Below are positions 1-7,847 of a DNA stretch of 26,855 nucleotides, one piece after another. Source of the DNA: JBAZOY01 sp041648505 (lineage in GTDB: Bacteria; Desulfobacterota; Syntrophia; Syntrophales; CG2-30-49-12); assembly GCA_041648505.1 (NCBI GenBank), contig JBAZOY010000033.1:1-26855 (forward strand), read 5' to 3'. The translations under genes were made by a program, and so were the position numbers. The notes below the pieces were generated by a model, which was given only the letters and a program-made list of their open reading frames with translations, was not told the DNA's origin and searched no databases. The number at the start of each line of letters is the position of its first letter. The stretch's first letter is position 1.

Positions 1-3000
1 TGATGATAACGCTCGCGTCGGCGCGCAGCAAAGCATTGGCATAGATCATCGAGCCGGCGAGGCTTCCGTAGAGCTGCGCATCGGCCTCCGTGGCATTGAT
101 CTGCCGCAAAAAGATATCGCTGTGTGTCCACGCCAGATAGAAGACCCGATCCGCAAGACGCCGGTCCTGGTATTTCCCGACCAGGCTTAAGGCTGCGTCA
201 CGAGTCTCGCCGATGCCGGAGACAATATTGACCGTTGCCGTTTCTTCCGCATCAAGAGTAATTCGATAACGGATCGAGACGATAGGATCCAGCACGGAGC
301 CCTCACTGCCCGAGAGAGCCGATGCATCACCCATCGCTTGCGGATCGACAAGCGTGTTTCCGCGGCCGATGAACCGCAGGCGGTCGGTCTCATAAGATAT
401 TTCTCCGATGTCCGCGCCGTGCGCGGCCATCAAATGAAACATCCAGGGAGCGTGCTCGCCCAGGGAGCGGGGCCGGCGCGTGCAGAGAATCGCCCGCTGC
501 CGGCGGAGGATCTCAGTCTGAACAAAGAGATTACTGAACGCCGGATGCAGCGCATCCGCGGCTGGCGAGGCGAGGACAACCTCTGCATAACTCGTGACAT
601 CAATGGCTCTACGTTTTCCGGAACGGTTGATGATGGTGATGCGGCGCAGCTCGATGTCATCCTCGGGCGAAACGGCAATTTCCGTATGCGTGTCGAGGTC
701 ATGGTCGCGGCAACGGAACTCCACTTTCGCCTCCGAAAAGATCGTTTCATAAGTGTCCGCTTGTTTGAGCGCCGGTTGATAGGACGTTGACCAGAATTCT
801 CCGCTCGCCACGTCGCGGAGGTAACAGAATGAGCCCCAATTATCACAAGTACTGTCTTCGCGCCAGCGGGTGACGGCAATGTCCTTCCAGCGGCTGTACC
901 CGCCGCCTGCGTTCGTAATCATCACGTGGTATCTGCCGTTTGACAATAAGTGCACTTCCGGTTTCGGCGTGTTCGGGTTACCGAACACGCGTACCGGTGC
1001 CTCCGTGCCCAGGGATTCTATATGGCGGTCGGAGATCTCAGCGTTGTGCGTATAGAACGCCGTCGCCTTGGGGATTCGCTCTTGGAGCAATAGCATGGTC
1101 GCCTGGAACATGGGTTCCGACTCAAATCGCTTCTGCATCGGACGGTCTAAGAGTACATAGGCCAAAGAGAGGAAGCTCATGCCCTGATGATGTGCCATGA
1201 AGGAGCGGACCACGGCGCTTGATTGTCCACGCGGCAGACGGGAAGGGGTGTAGTCGATTGCCTCGTAGAAACCATACGTTCCCATAACACCTTCAGAAGC
1301 AAGGTGCTCGAGATTCAGGCATGCCTCTTCGGGCGTTACCATCAGGGCCAGCGCCGAGGCATAGGGCGCAATAACCAGATCCTCGGCGAGCCCGCGTTTA
1401 AGACCCAGGCCGGGTACGCCAAAGGCACGATACTGGTAGTTAAGATGAACGTCGATTGCATTGTAGCCGGATTCCGAACTGCCCCAGAGGACCCCGCGTT
1501 TCCTCCCATAATTGATCTGCCGGGCCACTGCCGCCTTGCAGGTCTGGTCGAGCAGTGTGTGTTCGTACGTCGGCATCACCAGGAGCGGCATAAGATATTC
1601 GAACATCGAACCGCTCCACGAAAGGAGGATCTGCTCTCCATTGGCAGTGGTCAGCAAACGTCCCAGGGCGAACCAGCTCTCCTGCGGCAGCTGTCCCTGC
1701 GCAATCGCGATGAAGGTGCAAAATCTTGCTTCTGAAGCCAGCAGATCGTAGTAACTGGGGTCCCGCCGACGTTCACCGACATTGTACCCGATAGCCAGGA
1801 GATTACGTGCCTCGTCGAACAGAAAATCATATTCCATATGGGCGAGTTCGCCGATCTGTCGTGCCAGTCCTTCGATAGTGTCGATTCTTGCCCTGGCACG
1901 TCGGGCCGCCTCTGTAATAAAGGGGTGAACCGAGTATTCCCAAGGGAGCACACCATTCGCCTCTCCGTCAAGATGGGCCAATTGGCGCAGCGTCGGGATT
2001 TCATCCATACCCGATATCTCGCAGAGCCTGTCCCTGTCCGGTGATGCCGGCAATGATATCCAGGCCGCGAGAAACGTCATCTCATCCAGGGCGGCCCGGC
2101 ATTGCCCGGCAAGGTCATGCGCCCACCACTTTTCGTGGCTATCGGGATCGGCATCCAGAACATCGAGACCGACAACCACTTCCTCGGCGGACGTTACCAA
2201 CTGATCAAGGCATAGTCGCGCCGCCGCCAGCGTGGTGGGCGGGGAATCGAGTGCGGATTTCAGCAGTTTTTGCAGTTGTACGAGTTGGTCCGAAGGGCTT
2301 TTCCCGTCGGTGTCCACTAGGACACGGACGGTGTCGCTGATTCCCTCAAGCAATCGCGATCCCAGAATCAGGTCATCGGGTAGTGCGAGCAGCCCCTGGC
2401 GCAGTGTCAGCAAATGGCCGGCAAGGTTTCCGCTGTCCACGGTCGAGATGTAGGCAGGTTGCAGCGGTTGAAGGGATTGCGTGTCGTACCAGTTGTAAAA
2501 GTGGCCTCGGTATCGTTCCAAGGCTTCCATCGTATGGAGTGCCCGTTCCGTGCGCTCGATGAGTTGTCCTGCTGTGATGTAGCCGAAGTCGTAGGCGGAC
2601 AAATTTGCGAGGAGGGCCAGGCCCATGTTGGTTGGCGACGTGCGATGCGCGATTACGGCAGCGGGATGTTCCTGAAAATTATCAGGGGGCAGCCAATGAT
2701 CTTCCGGGCCGACAAAGGTTTCAAAAAACGACCAGGTCTTGCGGGAAAGCTTCCGGAGAAAGACGGTCTGGTCAGCCGTCAGCCTTGCTTCGCGACGAGC
2801 AAGCGGCCGGCCGATCCACCAGGCGACAAAAGGAGAGACAAACCAGAGTCCCAGTATGGGCCCGGCCGGCGCTAATGTCACCGGCCTCGAAAGTGTCAGA
2901 GAGATAACCGCAGCACCGGCAAGAACCGGGGCGATCCACATGGATCGGCAAAAAGAACCAAGGTCCGTGCGGTCACTGCCATGTCGTTCGTCCGACGTAC

Positions 3001-5923
3001 TCCATTCGAGAAGCCGCTTGTGGGTGACCAGCATCCGCCATCCCGTGCGCACAATCGCATCGAGACTGAAAAACGCTTCGTAGGGCAGGCAGATGAGCGT
3101 AAATGCCGCCTGAGCGAAGAGCCGGCCGGCGGAGTGCAGGCTGGCATCGAGGCGCTGACTCAGAAGCACATCGTCCGGCTTCTGAAGCGCTTGCAGGAGA
3201 GAGGTAATCAGAGAAGGGAGCAGGATGATTCCGAGCACCGACAGGGTCCAGAACCAGGCCCCCCAGTCCGAGGACAAGACCGTCCAGCCCAGCAGTAAAA
3301 GGAGTGTCAACGCTGCCGGCACGAGACTGCGCCGCAGGTTGTCGAATATCTTCCAATGGGACAGCCATGAGAGCGGATTCTTTTGCAGACGCGCATCAGG
3401 GCCGGGAACACCAGACCGTAACCATCGCAGGAGCTGCCAGTCGCCGCGAATCCAGCGATGCCGACGGTTCACGTCCGCATTATAGTGAGACGGATATTCC
3501 TCATAGAGCATTAGATCGCTTAAAAGACCCGACCGCGCATAACACCCTTCCAGAAGGTCGTGGCTGAGGATCCGGTTCTCGGGGAAACGTCCTTTGAGTA
3601 TTCGCTCGAAGGTATCAACATCGTAAATGCCCTTGCCGATGAACGAGCCTTCGCCGAACAGGTCCTGGTAAACATCGGAAACTGCGCGAGTATAGGGATC
3701 AATACCGGACTCGCTTCCGCACATTGCCGCATACCGCGACCGGTTCATGCCGGGCAGGCTTACGGCGACCCGTGGCTGAAGGATGCCGTAACCTTCACAG
3801 ACACGCTGCTTATCTTCGTCGTACCGCGCGCGATTCAGCGGGTGCGCCATGGCGCCCACAAACTGCCACGCCGCGTTGCGAGGCAGTTGCGTATCCGTGT
3901 CCAGGGTGATCACATACTTCACGCTCGATAAGACTGTCGTGTCACCGATGACGAGGGAAAAACGATTCCCGGAGACATTACTAACACCCTCCTCTTCATC
4001 CCCTCCCCTCAAGGGAGGGGAAATATTACAGCCCTCTCCCCTGGAGGGAGAGGGCGAGGGTGAGGGGACTGCCCCGCCCCGCAGGAGAGCATTCAAGTCC
4101 GATAGTTTCCCCCGTTTGCGCTCGTAACCCATCCATATCCGCTCCTGAGGATTCCAGCGACGGGGGCGATGGAAAAGGAAGAAGGTGTTGCCTCGGGAAT
4201 GACCGTACTTGGCATTCAGATCTTCGATCCTCTGCCGGGCAAGCCGCAAGAGCAGTTTGTCCTCAGTCAGCGTTTCCTCCTGTGCGTCTCGAAAATCGGT
4301 CAACAGGCCGAAGTGCAGGTTAGCGTCCTGATTTGCCAGGAACCGCACTTCAAGCGCCTCTATCAGATCCTCTATATTCTGCGTACTTGTGAGCATCGTC
4401 GGAACCACGGCCAGTGTGCGGAATTCCGGTGGGATCCCTTCGGAGAAGTCCATGCGCGGCAGCGGATGGGGTGTCGTCAGCAGCGTTGCCAGCAAGTTTA
4501 CCAGCGCAATGGCCAGTTGACTTGCGCTCAGAACCGAGAGGATCACGATCAGGGCAATTGCCCATCCCGTCAACGCACTGGCATACATCTTTGCCAGCAA
4601 GCCTCCGGCGAAGATCGCCGTCATCAGGGCGATTGTACCCAGATAGAGGAGCAAAGGAACTCGCCGGCTCCACCTCTGAAGGTGCTCAGACAGGGAATGG
4701 CTTACTTCCAGCGCTTGATCGAGTTGCGGCAATCCCTTATCGATCAGGTAGAAGCCGACATGTGCCGCGCGATCATCACCGCCTTTTCCCTCCGCACTCT
4801 CATGCGCCAGCCGGATCGCCATACGCGCCACCTCGCTCTCGGAAAACCGGCTGTGTTTCGCCATCTTTTCCACGACATGGCGGTAACGGTCACGGGTAGA
4901 AAAATCCATTTTGTCGTAAACGCCTCCGGGATCCTCGTGCAGCACTTGGTCGACAACGCTCATCGTCTCGACGAACTCTCGCCAGTCCATCGCGCTCAGG
5001 AAACGAAGGCTGCCGATGCTGTTGCTCATGGATACCTGATCGGCAGCCTGTTGCTGGTTCTCCGCCTGCACCAGTTGCTGGATCGTCTGGCCGCACTCGG
5101 ACAGCCGCTGCTCAAGCCAGGTAAGCGGCAATGACAGAGCAGGACCCTGTCCCTGCAGGCGACGCGTAATTTCCGCTATAAAAGAACCCACCATCGGCGG
5201 GTCCGATCGTGCCATGTCTGCGATCACCAGAATCAGGCTCTTCGGGTCCTTCGTGGCGCTCTCCGTCATCCGGTCTGCCCAGTAATCGGCCAGGCTGCGG
5301 TCGATTCTATCGGTAGCGATTCGGGCGGCAACGCGTCGGAGATTCTCGATCAGGGCCAGGCGCAGCATGATGGGAATGGCCCACAATTCTCCTAACTTAA
5401 GTACGGTGACGGTCTGGTAGGCTGCTGTAAATCTGCTGAGAATCTCCGGATCTACCCGTCCATCGCCATGCAAGATCATCTCCAGCGCAATGTCATATAC
5501 GCGCGGCTGAGCAGCCGACGAACCATTTATCAGGCGAGGAAGTTCCCGGCTGTACCCCTTCGGCAAATGCCTCCTGGCGGTGCGTATCTGCTCTTCAATC
5601 AGATAGAAGTTGTCGAGCAGCCATTCCCCGGCAGGCGTAATCCGGCGGTTTGCCTTAACCGCATCCGTCAGCAAATTTTGGACTCCAATCAGAAGGTCTT
5701 CATTCTCCGCCAGTCGTGTCAGAAGCCGATCCGGAGCGAGTTCCGGGCTTAAAGTGTGTAAGCCTGCGAGAGTTTTGCCATGCTGCTCCATCTGATCGGC
5801 GCTGAATAACTCAGCTCGCAGTGGCGGCTCGAAACAGGCGTACTTTTGTGCCAAACCATTTCCGCGAAGGCTTGCCCACAAATGAGACAGGTTCTCGAAA
5901 ATGGTCTTGTTGATGAACTTCAC
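1..5923 (-). CDS. ndvB: Cyclic beta-glucan synthase, NdvB/ChvB type (3' end outside window)
   Basis: This multidomain inner-membrane enzyme makes cyclic beta-glucans that are exported to the periplasm. 1974 codons are visible in one uninterrupted frame; family members are about 2800 residues, so roughly the last third is missing. The N-terminal region has the family hallmark IEEQIRTARRHLPKGYSREL. Hydrophobic segments lie near residues 421-481, 866-915 and 998-1035. The GT84 glycosyltransferase domain (about 490-830) has a DTD motif at 675-677 and RRHRWIRGDWQ at 820-830. A glucoamylase-like middle domain (GH144/GH189 type) includes STVDSGNLAGHLL near 1160 and RLPRGQSSAVVRSFMAHHQG near 1560. 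The beta-sandwich start of a GH94 domain begins near 1655. The start is a GTG with GGAGG 8 bases upstream. The oddity is an in-frame insertion of about 34 residues (616-650) made of a genomic repeat. It follows a broken SYLF gene by 3 bp. Confidence 0.93.
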   Translation of the reverse strand, partial: MKFINKTIFENLSHLWASLRGNGLAQKYACFEPPLRAELFSADQMEQHGKTLAGLHTLSPELAPDRLLTRLAENEDLLIGVQNLLTDAVKANRRITPAGEWLLDNFYLIEEQIRTARRHLPKGYSRELPRLINGSSAAQPRVYDIALEMILHGDGRVDPEILSRFTAAYQTVTVLKLGELWAIPIMLRLALIENLRRVAARIATDRIDRSLADYWADRMTESATKDPKSLILVIADMARSDPPMVGSFIAEITRRLQGQGPALSLPLTWLEQRLSECGQTIQQLVQAENQQQAADQVSMSNSIGSLRFLSAMDWREFVETMSVVDQVLHEDPGGVYDKMDFSTRDRYRHVVEKMAKHSRFSESEVARMAIRLAHESAEGKGGDDRAAHVGFYLIDKGLPQLDQALEVSHSLSEHLQRWSRRVPLLLYLGTIALMTAIFAGGLLAKMYASALTGWAIALIVILSVLSASQLAIALVNLLATLLTTPHPLPRMDFSEGIPPEFRTLAVVPTMLTSTQNIEDLIEALEVRFLANQDANLHFGLLTDFRDAQEETLTEDKLLLRLARQRIEDLNAKYGHSRGNTFFLFHRPRRWNPQERIWMGYERKRGKLSDLNALLRGGAVPSPSPSPSRGEGCNISPPLRGGDEEEGVSNVSGNRFSLVIGDTTVLSSVKYVITLDTDTQLPRNAAWQFVGAMAHPLNRARYDEDKQRVCEGYGILQPRVAVSLPGMNRSRYAAMCGSESGIDPYTRAVSDVYQDLFGEGSFIGKGIYDVDTFERILKGRFPENRILSHDLLEGCYARSGLLSDLMLYEEYPSHYNADVNRRHRWIRGDWQLLRWLRSGVPGPDARLQKNPLSWLSHWKIFDNLRRSLVPAALTLLLLLGWTVLSSDWGAWFWTLSVLGIILLPSLITSLLQALQKPDDVLLSQRLDASLHSAGRLFAQAAFTLICLPYEAFFSLDAIVRTGWRMLVTHKRLLEWSTSDERHGSDRTDLGSFCRSMWIAPVLAGAAVISLTLSRPVTLAPAGPILGLWFVSPFVAWWIGRPLARREARLTADQTVFLRKLSRKTWSFFETFVGPEDHWLPPDNFQEHPAAVIAHRTSPTNMGLALLANLSAYDFGYITAGQLIERTERALHTMEALERYRGHFYNWYDTQSLQPLQPAYISTVDSGNLAGHLLTLRQGLLALPDDLILGSRLLEGISDTVRVLVDTDGKSPSDQLVQLQKLLKSALDSPPTTLAAARLCLDQLVTSAEEVVVGLDVLDADPDSHEKWWAHDLAGQCRAALDEMTFLAAWISLPASPDRDRLCEISGMDEIPTLRQLAHLDGEANGVLPWEYSVHPFITEAARRARARIDTIEGLARQIGELAHMEYDFLFDEARNLLAIGYNVGERRRDPSYYDLLASEARFCTFIAIAQGQLPQESWFALGRLLTTANGEQILLSWSGSMFEYLMPLLVMPTYEHTLLDQTCKAAVARQINYGRKRGVLWGSSESGYNAIDVHLNYQYRAFGVPGLGLKRGLAEDLVIAPYASALALMVTPEEACLNLEHLASEGVMGTYGFYEAIDYTPSRLPRGQSSAVVRSFMAHHQGMSFLSLAYVLLDRPMQKRFESEPMFQATMLLLQERIPKATAFYTHNAEISDRHIESLGTEAPVRVFGNPNTPKPEVHLLSNGRYHVMITNAGGGYSRWKDIAVTRWREDSTCDNWGSFCYLRDVASGEFWSTSYQPALKQADTYETIFSEAKVEFRCRDHDLDTHTEIAVSPEDDIELRRITIINRSGKRRAIDVTSYAEVVLASPAADALHPAFSNLFVQTEILRRQRAILCTRRPRSLGEHAPWMFHLMAAHGADIGEISYETDRLRFIGRGNTLVDPQAMGDASALSGSEGSVLDPIVSIRYRITLDAEETATVNIVSGIGETRDAALSLVGKYQDRRLADRVFYLAWTHSDIFLRQINATEADAQLYGSLAGSMIYANALLRADASVII
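3973..4074. repeat. Hairpin-rich repeat inserted in frame inside ndvB
   Basis: This GC-rich element holds two perfect hairpins. The first is CCCCTCCC, loop CTCAA, GGGAGGGG at 4000-4020. The second is CCCTCTCCC, loop CTGGA, GGGAGAGGG at 4032-4054. It is followed by a purine-rich tract. Read on the minus strand it encodes the Pro/Ser/Gly-rich run AVPSPSPSPSRGEG and continues through SPPLRGG into DEEEG. It interrupts a conserved stretch between LSDLNALLRG and NRFSLVIGDTTVL without shifting the frame. A related element sits between sbcD and sbcC. The outer boundaries are estimated from where family-like protein sequence stops and resumes. Confidence 0.8.
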
Positions 5924-5926
5924 TTT

Positions 5927-6176
5927 TCAAACCTCCATATTATTGAGGAGAGGTGTCGACAAGGCAGTCGCAATAGTGGTAGCGGCTTCGAGGAATTCCT
6001 TTGCACAATTGACTTCCTTGACAAAGCGGCCCAGGGCCACGTCGACACAAACATCAATTTCCTCGGCTGTGCCGGCGTAAGAGGTATGTACCGGGAGCAT
6101 CCCGATGATCAGTATCATATATGATGATCAGTGTCATATATATAGAAAAAATTATTTTTACGGAGGCTCGTTTCAT
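5927..6176 (-). pseudogene. Truncated, frameshifted SYLF (YSC84-like) secreted protein gene
   Basis: An ATG at 6176 with AGGAGG 8 bases upstream opens a signal-peptide reading frame. A 19-bp tandem duplication (6104-6141) then shifts the frame by +1. Removing one copy restores MKRASVKIIFSIYMTLIIGM followed by LPVHTSYAGTAEEIDV, a clean signal peptide with an A-x-A-like end. The sequence continues as VDVALGRFVKEVNCAKEFLE, which resembles the beginning of SYLF-domain (YSC84/DUF500) lipid-binding proteins. After about 60 residues it ends at a TGA, whereas the family is about 200 residues, so the rest is lost. The TGA is 3 bp before the ndvB GTG, so ndvB may be translated or transcribed through this remnant. 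The family assignment rests on my memory of the motif. Confidence 0.6.
6104..6141. repeat. 19-bp tandem duplication
   Basis: On the minus strand the two adjacent units are ATATATGACACTGATCATC and ATATATGATACTGATCATC, differing at one base. Because 19 is not a multiple of three, the duplication shifts the frame of the signal peptide that contains it. Confidence 0.9.
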
Positions 6177-6262
6177 TTTTTGTTCCTCCTAATAAATGCA
6201 AGTTGACATTCATTGATATGTTTTATCGCAACTTTACTTTAATTACAATAAAAGGAGAGGTT

Positions 6263-6385
6263 ATGATGCCCGGAAAAAAGCTGAACCGTTCCGCCGAACT
6301 TACACCGGCGATCCGCTTAAAGTATTGTAAAGTTAATGAACTACCCCGCCGCAAGCAGCGGGGTATCGAAAACATTAGCCCATAA
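6263..6385 (+). other. 40-codon open frame with strong ribosome site, 3' half made of a REP-like repeat
   Basis: An ATGATG start follows AAAGGAGAGG at 6251-6260, a good ribosome-binding site. The first 20 or so residues (MMPGKKLNRSAELTPAIR) are of unknown origin. The rest reads NELPRRKQRGIE and is simply the translation of the palindromic repeat at 6342-6365. I read this as the 5' end of a lost gene overwritten by a repeat, or a chance frame, rather than a working protein. No family is recognised. Confidence 0.3.
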
Positions 6386-6410
6386 GGCAGTCTCGCCGCA
6401 AGCAGCGGGG
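6342..6410. repeat. REP-like palindrome pair (CGCCGCAAGCAGCGGGG)
   Basis: Two copies of CGCCGCAAGCAGCGGGG occur, at 6349-6365 (as part of the palindrome) and 6394-6410. The first forms a perfect 8-bp stem, TACCCCGC / GCGGGGTA, around CGCAAGCA. The second has lost part of the left arm. The spacing and head-to-tail layout resemble REP elements mobilised by REP-associated tyrosine transposases; no such transposase gene is in the window. No T-run follows, so neither hairpin looks like an intrinsic terminator. Confidence 0.65.
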
Positions 6411-6436
6411 AATTATACCCTAAGAGATTAAAGGGA

Positions 6437-6853
6437 CTAAGCAGTAGTATCTGACATGCCGACGTGACCGCGGAGGGCTTTCTTTTCCGACTGCAGGTGT
6501 TTCATCCTCAGGACCTTTTCCTGGGCGCGCTTTGAGCGGCGCCGCTTCTGTCGTCTGATCTTTTCTGCGCGCATCTTTTCAGCACGTAATATCCCAAGCT
6601 GAAGCCGTTCAATCCGGTCGAGAAGCAGTCGCCTTGCCAGGAAGCGGTTGAGCGACTGGGAGCGCTCGCGCTGGCACTTGACGGAGAGGCCCGTGGGCAG
6701 GTGGACGAGGAAAACGCAGGAAGATGTCTTGTTTACCTTCTGTCCGCCGGGGCCCGAAGACCGGATAAAGGTCTCCCTGAGGTCACTTTCCCTGACGCCG
6801 AGTTTGAGCATCCGCTCTGTTAGCATCTTTTGTTTCTCGGAAGAAATATCCAT
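6437..6853 (-). CDS. GGQ-domain release-factor-like protein (ribosome-rescue type)
   Basis: This protein of 138 residues has only the RF-1 catalytic domain of peptide-chain release factors. RSSGPGGQKVNKTSS at 31-45 contains the GGQ that triggers peptidyl-tRNA hydrolysis on the ribosome. A very basic Arg/Lys-rich tail follows (about 88-130). There is no stop-codon-reading domain. This fits the small RF-like group related to ArfB and mitochondrial mtRF-R, which free stalled ribosomes; the exact subfamily is an inference. I chose the ATG at 6853 because MDISSEKQKMLTERMLKLGV lines up with usual family N-termini. An ATG at 6865 and a TTG at 6934 are in frame but have no ribosome site. The gene is divergent from the mla operon, whose promoter lies just upstream. 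Confidence 0.82.
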   Translation of the reverse strand: MDISSEKQKMLTERMLKLGVRESDLRETFIRSSGPGGQKVNKTSSCVFLVHLPTGLSVKCQRERSQSLNRFLARRLLLDRIERLQLGILRAEKMRAEKIRRQKRRRSKRAQEKVLRMKHLQSEKKALRGHVGMSDTTA

Positions 6854-6872
6854 CTCTTGTGCCATAAAAATG

Positions 6873-6901
6873 TTGACATGCACTTGGAATTTTCCTATAT
6901 T
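6873..6901 (+). promoter_or_regulatory. Consensus sigma-70 promoter for the mla operon
   Basis: TTGACA at 6873-6878 is separated by exactly 17 bases from TATATT at 6896-6901. Transcription would start near 6908, leaving a leader of about 80 bases before mlaE. It overlaps the region just upstream of the divergent GGQ gene, so the two genes share this control region. Confidence 0.75.
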
Positions 6902-6988
6902 CCACCTGTAACAAAGAAATGTCTTTTTAAACAAATATCAAAAACAAATAAATAAAGCAAAAAAAGTACCAATTTCGAGACCCCGCTC

Positions 6989-7837
6989 ATGACGCTTAAT
7001 GAAAACAGTAGAAAGCTCTCAGAAAGCAAGGCAGGATGGCAGACTGTTACATTATTGACGGGTCCTTTTGCCGTTTTCGGAAGAGCAGCGATCAGCTGGG
7101 TCAACAATTTAGGGGCCGCGGTAATTTTTCTTCTTTTGGCATTCCTGAAGATATTTCGACACAAGCAGTTATCCAAGATAGTTCAGCAGGTCTATTACAT
7201 CGGGGCACGATCCACGATGATCATTATGCTCGTCGGCCTGTTCACCGGCATGGTACTGGGTCTCCAATCTTATCATGCTCTGGTTAAATTCGGCGCGCAG
7301 GGTGCTCTCGGTACCATGGTAGCTCTGTCTCTCGTCAGGGAAATGGGGCCCGTTCTAACTGCCATAATGATTACGGCCAGGGCAGGCTCGGCGATAACCG
7401 CAGAGATCGGCATCCAACGTATCTCCGAGCAGATTGATGCCCTCGACACCATGCGTATTGATCCGCTCAGCTACCTCATCAGTCCCAGAATTGCCGCCGC
7501 TATCATAAGTTTTCCCATCCTCACCGTTTTGTTTGATCTGATCGGCATTATCGGCGGCTATGTCTCCGGGGTATTGCTCCTGGGAGCGAATGCCGGCACT
7601 TATTTTTTCCGCGTTCAGACCAGTACGGAGATGAAAGATCTCACCGACGGTTTCATCAAGGCGATAGTCTTTGCTGTCATCGTCTCAACCGTCTGTTGTT
7701 ACCAGGGCTATTTTACGCACATGCGTACAGACAGTCATGGCGCCAAGGCTGTCGGTCTCGCCACCACCTCGGCCGTTGTGCTTTCCTGTGTGCTTGTTCT
7801 AGTGTCCGACTATGTTGTGACATCACTCCTCATCTAA
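6989..7837 (+). CDS. mlaE: MlaE, permease of the phospholipid ABC transporter
   Basis: This protein of 282 residues is an inner-membrane permease of the MlaE family. With MlaF and MlaD it forms the complex that moves phospholipids between the inner membrane and the periplasmic carrier MlaC. Family features are visible: an N-terminal amphipathic stretch, GMVLGLQSYHALVKFGA, LVREMGPVLTAIMITARAGSA followed by AEIG, and MRIDPLSYLISPRI. Several strong hydrophobic segments run to the C-terminus. The length is normal (E. coli 260). It is the first gene of a five-gene operon and mlaF starts 10 bp after its stop. Confidence 0.96.
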   Translation: MTLNENSRKLSESKAGWQTVTLLTGPFAVFGRAAISWVNNLGAAVIFLLLAFLKIFRHKQLSKIVQQVYYIGARSTMIIMLVGLFTGMVLGLQSYHALVKFGAQGALGTMVALSLVREMGPVLTAIMITARAGSAITAEIGIQRISEQIDALDTMRIDPLSYLISPRIAAAIISFPILTVLFDLIGIIGGYVSGVLLLGANAGTYFFRVQTSTEMKDLTDGFIKAIVFAVIVSTVCCYQGYFTHMRTDSHGAKAVGLATTSAVVLSCVLVLVSDYVVTSLLI

Positions 7838-7847
7838 AGACAGACTT

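Noticed and set aside
4169..5134. Plus-strand frame of 321 codons opposite ndvB
   Set aside because: It is the complement of conserved synthase sequence on the minus strand (membrane segments and N-terminal region) and its translation has no recognisable domain.
6203..6235. TTGACA on the plus strand upstream of the 40-codon frame
   Set aside because: No acceptable -10 box lies 16-18 bases downstream.
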